Shown: piece after piece, positions 38,648-47,742 of the stretch | How positions within the stretch are numbered: position 1 is the first letter of the stretch | How the letters are laid out: each line of letters opens with the position of its first letter | Assembly: GCF_900105515.1 (NCBI RefSeq) | Contig: NZ_FNSY01000001.1 | Location: 1,984,001 to 2,048,000 of the forward strand | Direction of reading: 5' to 3' | DNA length: 64,000 nt | Source: Streptomyces sp. 2131.1 | GTDB lineage: Bacteria; Actinomycetota; Actinomycetes; Streptomycetales; Streptomycetaceae | Made by a program: the position numbers and the translations under genes | The notes under the pieces: model-generated | Told to the model about the DNA's origin: nothing | Seen by the model: only the letters and a program-made list of their open reading frames with translations | The model's database searches: none

Positions 38648-40405
38648 TTACTTGGTGGACGTCATGAGCACGTAGTCGTACATGCCGAGGTACGCGTCGG
38701 TGACGGTGACGTTCGCCGCAGAGTCCGGGCGGTAGAGCAGGTTCTTGCGGTAGAAGAGGGGAACGACCGAGGCGTTCTCCATGACCTTCTGGTCGACCTC
38801 GCCCCACGTGGCGTTGCGCTCAGCGGTGTCGACGGTGCCGATGCCCTTGACGAGGAGGTTGTTGATCCCCTTGTCGTTCAGCTCCATCAGGTTCGTGCCG
38901 CCGGAGGGCTTGATGGCCGAGCCGTTGACGATCTGGTCGAGGAAGCCGAAGCCCGTCGGCCAGTCGGCGCCCCAGGCCATCATCATCATGCCCGCGCCGT
39001 TCTTGTGGACCCAGTTCGGGACACCGGCGAAGTCGGTGAAGTACTTGTCCGCGGGGAACTGCTTGATCTCGGCGGTGACGCCGATTGCCTTCAGGCTGTT
39101 CTGGAGCTGCGTGGCGGCGGTGACCTCGTCGGGACGGTCGGAACGCGCGGTCAGCGTGGTCTTGAAGCCGTCCGGGTGACCGCACTTGGCCAGGTGCTCC
39201 TTGGCCTTGGCCGTGTCGCCCTTGCTGCCCTCGCTCGGGTACAGGTCGAACTTCTTGTAGCCGGCGACGGTCGGCGGGATGACCGTGCTGGCCGGGTCGC
39301 CCTTGACCGAGCCGCCGATCGAGTCGACCATGCTCTGCTTGTCGACGGCGTACTGGACGGCCTTGCGGCACTCGACGTTGTCGAACGGCTTCACGTTGAC
39401 GTTCAGCGCGAGGTACTGCAGGGCGCCGGCGTACGGGTTGTCCGTCTTCGCCTTCTCCGCCGCCTTGCGCAGGACCTTGGGCTGGGTCTTGGACTGAAGG
39501 CCCGTGCCCGCGATGTCCGCGGTGGTCTCGTCGTTGAGGAGGTGCTCGTCGACCGTGGTGGGGTTGACGTTGAACTTCAGCTGGATCTTGTCCGGCAGCG
39601 CCTTGCGGATCGGGTCCGTTTTGGGGTCCCACTGCGGGTTGCGGACCAGGGTCGCGCCCTTGCTCTCGTCGTACGCCGAGAACTTGTACGGACCGGAGGA
39701 GACCATCTTCTGGACGTAGCTGGCGCCCGTGTCGGCCTTCTGCTGGATCGGCGCGGTCTGCGAGAACGCGGCCAGGTAGTCCATGTCCGCGAACGGCTTG
39801 TTCAGGTGGAAGACGATCGTGTACTTGTCCGGGGTCTCGATGGACTTGAGGCCCTCGGCGGACTTGTCCTTGTACGGACCCTTGTACTTGTCTCCGCCGT
39901 CCAGGTACGCCTTGAAGTACGTCGGGCCGTTGGACAGGGCCTCCGGCGCGAAGTTGGAGCGCTCGATGGCGTACTTCACGTCCTGCGAGGTGATCTCGGA
40001 GCCGTCCTCGAACTTCACGCCCTTGCGGAGCGTGTACGTCCAGGTCTTGGCGTCCGCGCTGGCCTTGCCGAGGCCGGTAGCGAGGTCGGGGACGACCTCC
40101 AGGCTCTCCTTGCCGGCGGCCGGCTTGAAGGTCACCAGCGAACGGGCGTACAGGCGGGCGAAGTTCTGCACCCAGCCGTAGTACGTGTTGCCGGGGTCGA
40201 GGGAGTCCGGGCCACTGGTGTGCTCGTAGGTGACCGTCCCGCCCTTCTTGTCGGAGGCGTTGACGATGCTCGTCAGGCCCGCGTCGGCCTTGGCGTTGCC
40301 GGCGCCCTTGCCGCTGCCGCCGTCCGAGTCCTTGCTGCACGCCGTGGCGCTGAGCGACACCGCGATCGCGACGGCGACGAGCGCCGTTGTCTTTCTGTTC
40401 TGCAT
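38648..40405 (-). CDS. Peptide-binding lipoprotein (SBP family 5)
   Basis: A 585-aa extracellular solute-binding protein. The signal peptide MQNRKTTALVAVAIAVSLSATAC ends in a lipobox Cys, then a Gly/Ser/Asp linker. Family 5 features include DSLDPGNTYYGW, WTYTLRKGVKFEDGSEITSQDVKYAIERS and the late GTNLMELNDKGINNLL. It captures peptides and delivers them to the permeases encoded on both sides. The ATG at 40405 is preferred to a longer start at 40441 that would hide the signal. Confidence 0.95.
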   Translation of the reverse strand: MQNRKTTALVAVAIAVSLSATACSKDSDGGSGKGAGNAKADAGLTSIVNASDKKGGTVTYEHTSGPDSLDPGNTYYGWVQNFARLYARSLVTFKPAAGKESLEVVPDLATGLGKASADAKTWTYTLRKGVKFEDGSEITSQDVKYAIERSNFAPEALSNGPTYFKAYLDGGDKYKGPYKDKSAEGLKSIETPDKYTIVFHLNKPFADMDYLAAFSQTAPIQQKADTGASYVQKMVSSGPYKFSAYDESKGATLVRNPQWDPKTDPIRKALPDKIQLKFNVNPTTVDEHLLNDETTADIAGTGLQSKTQPKVLRKAAEKAKTDNPYAGALQYLALNVNVKPFDNVECRKAVQYAVDKQSMVDSIGGSVKGDPASTVIPPTVAGYKKFDLYPSEGSKGDTAKAKEHLAKCGHPDGFKTTLTARSDRPDEVTAATQLQNSLKAIGVTAEIKQFPADKYFTDFAGVPNWVHKNGAGMMMMAWGADWPTGFGFLDQIVNGSAIKPSGGTNLMELNDKGINNLLVKGIGTVDTAERNATWGEVDQKVMENASVVPLFYRKNLLYRPDSAANVTVTDAYLGMYDYVLMTSTK

Positions 40406-40449
40406 GCTGAGGAAAGCCCCCTCGCTAGTGCTGTGCGGCACTGCCGCGT

Positions 40450-41442
40450 TTACTTGCCACGAGGGTCGAGTGCGTCACGCAGCCCGTCCCCCAGCAGGTT
40501 GAAGGCCAGCACGGTGATGAAGATCGCCATGCCGGGGATGACCATGAACATCGGGTCCACCTCGTAGAGGTCGACCGCCTGCGTGAGCATGCCGCCCCAG
40601 GACGCCTGCGGCGGGGCGATGCCGACGCCCAGGAAGGACAGGGCCGCCTCGAAGAGGATGTTCGTGGGGATCAGCAGCGTCGCGTACACGAGGATCGGCG
40701 CGACGAGGTTGGGCAGCAGCTCTCGGAAGAGGATGAACGGGCCGCGGGCGCCCAGCGACCGGGCGGCCTCGACGAACTCGCGCTCACGGAGCGACAGGGT
40801 CTGCGCCCGGACGATGCGGCCGATGTAGGGCCAGCTGAAGAAGCCGATCACGAAGATCAGGACCGCGATGCGCAGCGTGAGCCCTTCCATCCCGAAGGCG
40901 TTGCCCTGGAGGGAGGCGGAGATGGAGATCGCGAAGAGCAGCAGCGGGAAGGCGAGGAAGGTGTCCATCAGCCGGCTGATGAAGCTGTCCACCCAGCCGC
41001 CGTAGAACCCAGCGACGACGCCCATGACGACGCCGATGGCGACGGACAGCAGGGTGGAGCCGACGGCGACGACGAGCGAGACCCAGGAGCCTTCGAGGAT
41101 GCGGGCGAGGATGTCGCGGCCGGTCTGCGGTTCGACACCGAGCGGGTGGTCCCAGCTCATCCCGCCGAAATCGCCCTTGGGCGCCAGCATGATGGGGTCG
41201 ACCAGGCTCTGGTTGAACGCGTTGGGGTCGAGCCCCAGGAGCGACTGAAGCGGCTTGGACAGCACCGCGGTGAGGATCAGCAGTACGACAACGATGCCAC
41301 CGGCCATGGCGGCCTTGTCCCGCTTGAAGCGGGTCCAGGCGATGCGGCCGAGCGAACGGCCCTCGATCTCCTTACGACCCGCGCCTTCCAGCACCGCTTC
41401 GGGCCGTGTATCCGCCCCGGTGGTCTCGATAGGTGCCGTCAT
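40450..41442 (-). CDS. Oligopeptide ABC transporter permease (OppC/DppC type)
   Basis: A 330-aa permease. The N-terminal cytosolic segment ends GRIAWTRFKRDKAAMAGG before TM1. A large external loop carries HPLGVEPQTGRDILARIL, conserved in OppC, then five TMs and the EAA loop SLREREFVEAARSLGARGPFILFRELLPN. Probable first gene of the operon: permease C, binding protein, permease B, ATPase D, ATPase F. The ATG at 41442 (MTAPIETTG) has GAGGGG upstream. Confidence 0.94.
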   Translation of the reverse strand: MTAPIETTGADTRPEAVLEGAGRKEIEGRSLGRIAWTRFKRDKAAMAGGIVVVLLILTAVLSKPLQSLLGLDPNAFNQSLVDPIMLAPKGDFGGMSWDHPLGVEPQTGRDILARILEGSWVSLVVAVGSTLLSVAIGVVMGVVAGFYGGWVDSFISRLMDTFLAFPLLLFAISISASLQGNAFGMEGLTLRIAVLIFVIGFFSWPYIGRIVRAQTLSLREREFVEAARSLGARGPFILFRELLPNLVAPILVYATLLIPTNILFEAALSFLGVGIAPPQASWGGMLTQAVDLYEVDPMFMVIPGMAIFITVLAFNLLGDGLRDALDPRGK

Positions 41443-41798
41443 TGCGCTGGAGACCCCTCTCGGCCGGCGGTGGCCGGCCCGTGACCGCCGCGGTAGCGGC
41501 TTCTTCGTTACCTGAATCGTGCGATGGTGCGCGGCCCCGAGCGTGCCCCGGTCGGGAGTGGGCAACAAAGGGCATGGGCGCACCTGCTGCGTGGAGTCTT
41601 CAGTCAGTTCGCGACCCCCCGCCAGACCTGGCGGGGAATGTTTGCTCAAACGTGATGACGTCAGAATGCTTCCGATATCCGGACAGTCGTGCTCAACAAG
41701 CGGACCTCTCGGTCACTTATCAGCAATAACGGATGTTCCGCGCAACAGCATGGAGCGGGTGACGAATAGGTCCAGACCGTACGGCCGCTGACGCGTCC
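41443..41798. promoter_or_regulatory. Upstream region of the peptide transporter operon
   Basis: 356 bp without a convincing gene. The stretch 41640-41745 is clearly AT-richer than its surroundings and contains a TGACGTCA palindrome (41656-41663) and, on the minus strand, TTGTTGAGC followed 16-17 bases later by GATATC. The opp promoter is probably here; exact boxes are not certain. Confidence 0.45.
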
Positions 41799-42578
41799 TC
41801 AGTACGCGTGCGGGGCGGGGCCGGCCTGGGGGTAGCCGTAACCGGGGGCGGCGTGCGCCTCGCGGTCGTAGAAGGGCCGGGAGTTGGCGCGCAGCCACAT
41901 CGCGACCGGGTCGTACTCGTCGGACATCGCGACCGTGGAGACCGGCAGCCCCTCGGGGACGGCACCCACGGACTGGCGCATCATGGCCCGCACCGCGTCG
42001 ACGGACGGCCCGCTCGTGTCGTACAGGTCGAGGCCGACGGCGAGGTACGGGGCGCCGAGCGCGGGCTGGACCCAGGCGCGGCGCAGCGAGCGGATCGCGG
42101 GGGTGTGGTGGGCGTTCTGCGCGAGCTGGGCGTAGAACTGCGGGATCTCGACGGCGGGTTCGCTGATGCGCAGCGGCCCGGCGGGCATCCGGTCGAGACC
42201 GGTCGCGATGCGGCGCAGGTCCAGCCAGGGGATGCCGACGCCGCCGCCCTGGGCGTGCGGGTTCAGCCAGAGACCCCAGCGGTCGGGGTAGAGGGCTCGG
42301 GCGATGTCGATGCCGGCGACCACCTCGTGGTCCCGGCTCCAGCCGCTGGCGGCCAGCTCCTGGGGGGAGGTGACGCACGGGGCGTAGCCGAGGCCGTCGA
42401 CCTCCATGTTGCCGTACTGGGCGTCGGGGGCGCCGGGGCGGCCGTGCCACAGGAGCATCCGGACCCGGCCGGAGGCCAGGGCCTGGAGCAGCGCCTCGTA
42501 CGCGTCGTAGCGCCCGGGCGTGACCTGGCGCAGCATGTGCTCGACCTGACCGGCCGCCGCGGTGCCTGACGCACTCAC
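41799..42578 (-). CDS. SseB-family protein (copy 1)
   Basis: A 259-aa soluble protein. It has two SseB-like halves: an N-terminal QVEHMLRQVTPGRYDAYEALLQALASGRVRMLLWHG...WGLWLNPHAQGGGVGIPW, and a C-terminal half with LRRAWVQPALGAPYLAVGLDLYD. SseB family members were named for an effect on serine sensitivity in E. coli; biochemical activity is unknown. GTG 42578 (GAGGGGCGG upstream) is preferred; a TTG/ATG start at 42641/42638 would add ~20 residues. Close to a second SseB-family gene and the serine/glycine operon. Confidence 0.75.
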   Translation of the reverse strand: MSASGTAAAGQVEHMLRQVTPGRYDAYEALLQALASGRVRMLLWHGRPGAPDAQYGNMEVDGLGYAPCVTSPQELAASGWSRDHEVVAGIDIARALYPDRWGLWLNPHAQGGGVGIPWLDLRRIATGLDRMPAGPLRISEPAVEIPQFYAQLAQNAHHTPAIRSLRRAWVQPALGAPYLAVGLDLYDTSGPSVDAVRAMMRQSVGAVPEGLPVSTVAMSDEYDPVAMWLRANSRPFYDREAHAAPGYGYPQAGPAPHAY

Positions 42579-42692
42579 CCTGGGTCCCGCCCCTCGTAGA
42601 TCCTCTGTTCCGGCCACCGGGCAACGGCCTTCAGCCATCAAACCAGCTTATGCGGCCGTACTGTCACCGGCTTGACGGCACGGCCGGGCCCG

Positions 42693-43472
42693 TCATGCCG
42701 GGAAGGCCCCGGCGCGCGTGTAGAAGGGCCGCACCCGCTCGCGCATCCAGTCGGCGACCGGGTCCTGCGCCACGTCGAGCAGCACGAGGTTGACCGGCCA
42801 GGGCACCTGGACGCGGCCCAGCGCCCGCCCCAGGGCGTCCATGGGGGCGCTCTGTCCGGCGCCGTCCCAGGTGGAGAACTCGACGCCGACGAAGAGGACG
42901 GGGTCGCCGCCCTCGATGCTGGCGAGGGCCCTGCGGGCGGTGAGGACGACGCCGCTCTCCTCGAACTCGCCGGCGGCGGCGGCCAGGAAGTCGACGGGCT
43001 CCTCCTTCCAGTCCGGCTCGTACAGCCGGACGCGGCCCCCGGTGGCCGGGCCGTCGAGCGGGGTGCGCCCGGCCCGGCACAGCTCGGCGACGGCGGGCGG
43101 GGGCAGCGGCATGCCGACGGCGCCGCCCGGGTTCACGGCGATGCCGAGCTGCGGGGGCAGGCCGCGGGCGAACTCCCGGGCGGGGGCGACCGTGAAGGAC
43201 ATGTGGGCGCCGACGCAGGTGAGGAACTGGTGCTCGGAGCTGAAGACGGGGACGTACGCGGCGCCCTCGATCTCCAGCGTGGGCAGGTCGAGGTCCGGGG
43301 AGTCCGGCGCGCCTCCGCCGGGCAGGGGCACCCAGACGTGACTGCGGCCGAGCACCTCCAGCAGGCGGCCGCCCGCCTCCGGGACGCCCAGCGAGGCGCC
43401 CAGCACCTCTTCGAGTTCGTTGGCCGGCCATCCGCCCTGCGGCTGGCTCCCGGCCTGTGCCGGAATGTCCAC
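42693..43472 (-). CDS. SseB-family protein (copy 2)
   Basis: A 259-aa protein of the same class as its neighbour: N-terminal WPANELEEVLGASLGVPEAGGRLLEVLGRSHVWVPLPG, central NPGGAVGMPLPPPAVAEL, and C-terminal DPVLFVGVEFSTWDG...WMRERVRPFYTRAG. The last block (RPFYxRxG) parallels the RPFYDREA end of copy 1, supporting tandem duplication and divergence. GTG start. 114 nt separate it from copy 1 downstream. Confidence 0.75.
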   Translation of the reverse strand: MDIPAQAGSQPQGGWPANELEEVLGASLGVPEAGGRLLEVLGRSHVWVPLPGGGAPDSPDLDLPTLEIEGAAYVPVFSSEHQFLTCVGAHMSFTVAPAREFARGLPPQLGIAVNPGGAVGMPLPPPAVAELCRAGRTPLDGPATGGRVRLYEPDWKEEPVDFLAAAAGEFEESGVVLTARRALASIEGGDPVLFVGVEFSTWDGAGQSAPMDALGRALGRVQVPWPVNLVLLDVAQDPVADWMRERVRPFYTRAGAFPA

Positions 43473-43598
43473 TGCTTCCCTCTCGCCCCGTTGCCGTGCA
43501 GCAAGAGGGTACGGCCTGTTCGCCCGTACGCCACTCCCCGGGGCTGTCCTGAAAGCGCCCCTCCCCGGCTACTGTCCGGTCCTTGGACGGTCCGTCTT

Positions 43599-44282
43599 TC
43601 AGCCCCGGGTCTGTGCGTCCGCGAACGTGATCCGCGCGAGCGAAGCGGCCGCCTCGCGGTCCAGCAGCACCGCCGAGTCGCAGCCGCGCGGCAGCAGACC
43701 GGCCTCGGTGTCCTTCAGCAGCCGGCTCACGGCTCTGCGGTGCCGGGCGAAGGCGTACGCGGAGACGCCCCGGCCCCGGTCGCGCTGGCCCGCGCGCGCG
43801 GTCTGCGCGGACACGTCGAGCAGGACGAGGTGCAGGCGCCTGCCTCGGCGGCGGGCGTGGCGGGCGAGCCGGGCGCGGACCCAGCTCTGCGTTCCGCAGT
43901 CGTGCACCACCACGGGGGCGCCGGAGCGCAGCACCCGGCGCAGCCCCCAGTAGTGGGCGAGGCGGACGAGCGGCCGGTAGAGGAGGTAGGGGAGTAAGCG
44001 GGGCAGCCTGCGGGCCCAGCGGTCCCGGGTGTCCTGGGAGTCGACGGCGTACGCCGGGGCGGCGCGGGCGATCAGGGTGGACTTGCCGCTGCCGGGCAGT
44101 CCGGAGACCACCACGACGTCCCCGGCGGCGAACCGCAGCGTGCGCGGTCCGCGCCCGGCCCGGCCGCGCAGGTCCCGGACGACGGGCGCGCAGGTGCCCG
44201 CCGCCCGGCGGGCCGGTGAACCCGGCTGCGCGGGCAGCGCGCCCTGCGCGGGCCCCGCGGTCGTCGCGTAACGCAACGTCAT
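43599..44282 (-). CDS. P-loop kinase/AAA ATP-binding protein with TTA codon
   Basis: A 227-aa protein. Walker A is VVVVSGLPGSGKSTL at about residue 60, with an LVLLDV strand and an Arg-rich lid typical of small nucleotide- or sugar-kinase-like and zeta-toxin-like folds. No specific substrate can be named. Codon 96 (43995-43997) is TTA, so translation should need the bldA tRNA and rise in late growth. ATG at 44282. Divergent from the glycine operon. Confidence 0.75.
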   Translation of the reverse strand: MTLRYATTAGPAQGALPAQPGSPARRAAGTCAPVVRDLRGRAGRGPRTLRFAAGDVVVVSGLPGSGKSTLIARAAPAYAVDSQDTRDRWARRLPRLLPYLLYRPLVRLAHYWGLRRVLRSGAPVVVHDCGTQSWVRARLARHARRRGRRLHLVLLDVSAQTARAGQRDRGRGVSAYAFARHRRAVSRLLKDTEAGLLPRGCDSAVLLDREAAASLARITFADAQTRG

Positions 44283-44335
44283 CGCCTCCCCCTGGCCGTA
44301 CGGCCGACGCGTGCCGACCGGTACCTACCCCCGAA

Positions 44336-44363
44336 GTGTAAAGAAAAGGTAATGCGACACAAG
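44336..44363 (-). promoter_or_regulatory. Candidate promoter of the P-loop gene
   Basis: On the minus strand TTGTGT (44363-44358) and TACACT (44341-44336) are separated by 16 bases, in an unusually AT-rich stretch about 50 nt before the ATG at 44282. Fits a housekeeping sigma-HrdB-type promoter. Confidence 0.45.
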
Positions 44364-44473
44364 CGTCCGACCCGCCGGAATCCAGCGCGGACCGGTGGAG
44401 GTCCCGGCGCCCCACTCCCCCGGAATGCGTGCGATGATGACCCCGCCAACTGCATACAGGCCGCTTGAATCCG

Positions 44474-44664
44474 CGCGGGAGAGTCCCGGTCACCGTGCCG
44501 GGCGCCGAAGGAGCAAGATCCTCCCTTGAATCTCTCAGGCCCCGTACCGCGTGGATGAGGCAGATCTGAAAAGCGAGTCGCCCGGCGACTCCACCCAAGG
44601 TGCAAGCCGAACCCCCGCGGGGTCTCTCGGCGAACCTCTCAGGTTCCGATGACAGATGGGGAGG
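44474..44664 (+). ncRNA. Tandem glycine riboswitch
   Basis: Two successive aptamer-like units. The first has GGGAGAG, then GCGCCGAAGGAGCAA and TGAATCTCTCAGG, followed by GCAGATCTG. The second has CCCAAGGTGCAAGCCGAA, GGCGAACCTCTCAGG and GATGACAGATGGGGA. The order GAGAG, GCCGAAGG-GCAA, CTCTCAGG, GACAGA is the glycine aptamer consensus. It ends 36 nt before the gcvT start. Glycine binding should raise expression of the glycine-degrading operon, as in known gcv riboswitches. Confidence 0.9.
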
Positions 44665-44699
44665 ATCGTCCTCGTCGTCATGCCCTGGGAGCCCCGCTC

Positions 44700-45815
44700 A
44701 TGAGCACCACCCCCCGTCTCACCGCCCTCGATGCCCTGCACCGATCGCTCGGCGCGACCATGACCGACTTCGCGGGCTGGGACATGCCGCTGCGCTACGC
44801 CAGCGAGCGCGACGAGCACAACGCCGTACGCACGAAGGCCGGCCTCTTCGACCTCTCGCACATGGGTGAGATCACGGTCACCGGCCCCCAGGCCGTGGAC
44901 GTGCTGAACCACGCGCTGGTCGGCAACATCGGCACCGTCTCGACGGGCCGGGCCCGCTACACGATGATCTGCGCCGAGGACGGCGGCATCCTGGACGACC
45001 TGATCGTGTACCGCCTCCAGGACACGGAGTACATGGTCGTCGCCAACGCCGGCAACGCCCAGCTGGTCCTGGACACGATCACCGAGCGCGCCGCCGGCTT
45101 CGACGCCGAGGTCCGCGACGACCGCGACGCGTACGCGCTGCTCGCCGTGCAGGGCCCCGAGTCCCCGGCGATCCTCGCGGCCGTGACCGACGCCGACCTG
45201 GACGGCCTGAAGTACTACGCCGGGCTGCCCGGGGTCGTCGCCGGGGTGCCCGCGCTGATCGCCCGTACCGGCTACACCGGCGAGGACGGCTTCGAGCTGT
45301 TCGTCGCACCCGGCCACGCCGAGCAGTTGTGGAAGGCGCTCACCGAAGCGGGCGCCGCGCACGGCCTGATCCCGTGCGGCCTCTCCTGCCGCGACACGCT
45401 GCGCCTGGAGGCGGGCATGCCGCTGTACGGGCACGAGCTGACCACCTCGCTGACCCCGTTCGACGCCGGGCTCGGCCGGGTCGTGAAGTTCGAGAAGGAC
45501 GGCGACTTCGTGGGCCGCAAGGCGCTGGAGGCCGCCGCCGAGCGCGCCGAGACCGCCCCGCCCCGCAAGCTCGTCGGCCTGGTCGCCGAGGGCCGCCGGG
45601 TGCCGCGCGCCGGATTCCCGGTCGTCGCCGACGGCCAGGTCATCGGCGAGGTCACCTCCGGGGCCCCCTCCCCGACGCTGGGGAAGCCGATCGCCATGGC
45701 GTACGTCGACGCGGCGCACGCCGAGCCGGGCACCGCGGGTGTCGGGGTCGACATCCGGGGCACCCACGAGCCGTACGAGGTCGTGGCGCTCCCCTTCTAC
45801 AAGCGCCGGAAGTAG
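44700..45815 (+). CDS. gcvT: Glycine cleavage system T protein (aminomethyltransferase)
   Basis: A 371-aa folate-dependent enzyme taking the aminomethyl group from lipoyl-GcvH to make methylene-THF and ammonia. Key segments: DFAGWDMPLRYASERDEHNAVR, GLFDLSHMGEI, the Asp-containing DGGILDDLIVYRL, GYTGEDGFELF and CRDTLRLEAGMPLYGHE. The ATG at 44700 with GGGAG eight bases upstream is preferred over a longer in-frame start inside the riboswitch (44649). First gene of gcvT-gcvH-glyA-sdaA. Confidence 0.96.
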   Translation: MSTTPRLTALDALHRSLGATMTDFAGWDMPLRYASERDEHNAVRTKAGLFDLSHMGEITVTGPQAVDVLNHALVGNIGTVSTGRARYTMICAEDGGILDDLIVYRLQDTEYMVVANAGNAQLVLDTITERAAGFDAEVRDDRDAYALLAVQGPESPAILAAVTDADLDGLKYYAGLPGVVAGVPALIARTGYTGEDGFELFVAPGHAEQLWKALTEAGAAHGLIPCGLSCRDTLRLEAGMPLYGHELTTSLTPFDAGLGRVVKFEKDGDFVGRKALEAAAERAETAPPRKLVGLVAEGRRVPRAGFPVVADGQVIGEVTSGAPSPTLGKPIAMAYVDAAHAEPGTAGVGVDIRGTHEPYEVVALPFYKRRK

Positions 45816-45916
45816 CACCGTGGGGCGCAGGGCCCCGCGCGACGTGACGCAGTCCCGTCTCACACCGTAAGACCACCGTTCATCAGCACTCCCCCGCGTA
45901 CAGGAGAATTCAGGTC

Positions 45917-46294
45917 ATGAGCAACCCCCAGCAGCTGCGGTACAGCAAGGAGCACGAGTGGCTGTCGGCCGCCGAGGACGGCGTGTCCACGGTCGGCATC
46001 ACGGAGCACGCGGCCAACGCGCTCGGTGACGTCGTCTACGCCCAGCTCCCCGCGGTCGGTGACACGGTGACCGCGGGCGAGACCTGCGGCGAGCTGGAGT
46101 CGACCAAGTCGGTCAGCGACCTGTACTCGCCGGTCACCGGCGAGGTCACGGCCTCCAACCAGGACGTCGTCGACGATCCGTCGCTGGTGAACTCCGCCCC
46201 GTTCGAGGGCGGCTGGCTGTTCAAGGTGCGCGTCGCGGAGGAGCCGAAGGACCTGCTCTCCGCCGACGAGTACTCCGAGTTCTCCGGCAACTAA
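45917..46294 (+). CDS. gcvH: Glycine cleavage system H protein
   Basis: A 125-aa lipoyl carrier shuttling the aminomethyl group between GcvP, GcvT and GcvL. The lipoylated Lys is in [21 protein letters not shown]; the opening YSKEHEWLS and the end [15 protein letters not shown] are conserved. CAGGAG precedes the ATG. gcvP and the L protein are not in this window, so they must be encoded elsewhere. Confidence 0.97.
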   Translation: MSNPQQLRYSKEHEWLSAAEDGVSTVGITEHAANALGDVVYAQLPAVGDTVTAGETCGELESTKSVSDLYSPVTGEVTASNQDVVDDPSLVNSAPFEGGWLFKVRVAEEPKDLLSADEYSEFSGN

Positions 46295-46314
46295 AGACCC
46301 CAAGGGACCACCTG

Positions 46315-47574
46315 ATGTCGCTTCTCAACTCCTCCCTCCACGAGCTGGACCCGGATGTCGCCGCCGCCGTCGACGCCGAGCTCCTGCGTCAGCAGTCCAC
46401 GCTCGAAATGATCGCCTCGGAGAACTTCGCTCCCGTCGCCGTCATGGAGGCGCAGGGCTCCGTCCTGACCAACAAGTACGCCGAGGGCTACCCCGGCCGC
46501 CGCTACTACGGCGGCTGCGAGCACGTCGACGTGGTCGAGCAGATCGCGATCGACCGGATCAAGGCGCTCTTCGGCGCCGAGGCCGCGAACGTCCAGCCGC
46601 ACTCCGGTGCGCAGGCCAACGCCGCCGCGATGTTCGCGCTGCTGAAGCCCGGCGACACGATCATGGGCCTGAACCTGGCGCACGGCGGTCACCTGACCCA
46701 CGGCATGAAGATCAACTTCTCCGGCAAGCTCTACAACGTGGTCCCGTACCACGTGGACGACACCGGTGTCGTGGACATGGCCGAGGTTGAGCGCCTGGCC
46801 AAGGAGTCCAAGCCGCAGCTGATCGTCGCCGGCTGGTCCGCGTACCCGCGCCAGCTGGACTTCGCCGCCTTCCGCCGCATCGCGGACGAGGTCGGCGCGT
46901 ACCTGATGGTCGACATGGCGCACTTCGCCGGTCTGGTCGCCGCGGGCCTGCACCCCAACCCGGTGCCGCACGCCCACGTCGTCACCACCACCACGCACAA
47001 GACCCTCGGCGGTCCGCGCGGCGGTGTGATCCTCTCCACCCAGGAGCTCGCCAAGAAGATCAACTCGGCGGTCTTCCCGGGTCAGCAGGGCGGCCCGCTG
47101 GAGCACGTGATCGCGGCCAAGGCGGTCTCGTTCAAGGTCGCGGCGGGCGAGGAGTTCAAGGAGCGCCAGCAGCGCACCCTGGAAGGCGCCCGTATCCTGG
47201 CCGAGCGCCTGGTGCAGCCGGACGTCACCGAGGTCGGCGTCTCCGTCCTCTCCGGCGGCACGGACGTGCACCTGGTCCTGGTGGACCTGCGCAACTCCGA
47301 GCTGGACGGCCAGCAGGCCGAGGACCGGCTCCACGAGGTCGGCATCACGGTCAACCGGAACGCCATCCCCAACGACCCGCGCCCGCCGATGGTCACCTCC
47401 GGCCTCCGGATCGGCACCCCGGCCCTGGCCACCCGCGGCTTCGGCGCCGAGGACTTCACCGAGGTCGCCGAGATCATCGCCTCGGCCCTCAAGCCGGCCT
47501 ACGACGCGGACGACCTGAAGGCCCGGGTCGCGAAGCTGGCCGAGAAGTTCCCGCTGTACCCCGGCCTGAAGTAG
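46315..47574 (+). CDS. glyA: Serine hydroxymethyltransferase
   Basis: A 419-aa PLP enzyme interconverting serine + THF with glycine + methylene-THF. The PLP Lys is in [46 protein letters not shown] and [11 protein letters not shown] are diagnostic. 20 nt after gcvH. In this operon it would use GcvT-made methylene-THF to turn a second glycine into serine. A strong hairpin follows. Confidence 0.97.
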   Translation: MSLLNSSLHELDPDVAAAVDAELLRQQSTLEMIASENFAPVAVMEAQGSVLTNKYAEGYPGRRYYGGCEHVDVVEQIAIDRIKALFGAEAANVQPHSGAQANAAAMFALLKPGDTIMGLNLAHGGHLTHGMKINFSGKLYNVVPYHVDDTGVVDMAEVERLAKESKPQLIVAGWSAYPRQLDFAAFRRIADEVGAYLMVDMAHFAGLVAAGLHPNPVPHAHVVTTTTHKTLGGPRGGVILSTQELAKKINSAVFPGQQGGPLEHVIAAKAVSFKVAAGEEFKERQQRTLEGARILAERLVQPDVTEVGVSVLSGGTDVHLVLVDLRNSELDGQQAEDRLHEVGITVNRNAIPNDPRPPMVTSGLRIGTPALATRGFGAEDFTEVAEIIASALKPAYDADDLKARVAKLAEKFPLYPGLK

Positions 47575-47602
47575 CCGGACCGGCGCATTTGCGTCTCCGG
47601 GA

Positions 47603-47640
47603 GGGGCACCGCGCACACTGAACAGTGAGCGCGGTGCCCC
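47603..47640 (+). terminator. Hairpin between glyA and sdaA
   Basis: GGGGCACCGCGC/GCGCGGTGCCCC (47603-47614 with 47629-47640) encloses a second CACTG/CAGTG stem with a two-base loop: an almost fully paired 38-nt hairpin. It is followed by a mixed C/T run. It may end most glyA transcripts or reduce read-through into sdaA. Confidence 0.75.
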
Positions 47641-47742
47641 GCCTCTTGTCCCTTCCGCTTTGTCTCTTGCATTCCGGGCCGTCCCGCCCGTACCGCACCA
47701 CCCGGCAGACAACGGCGTCTACCAACCCCTTAGGAGTCCCCC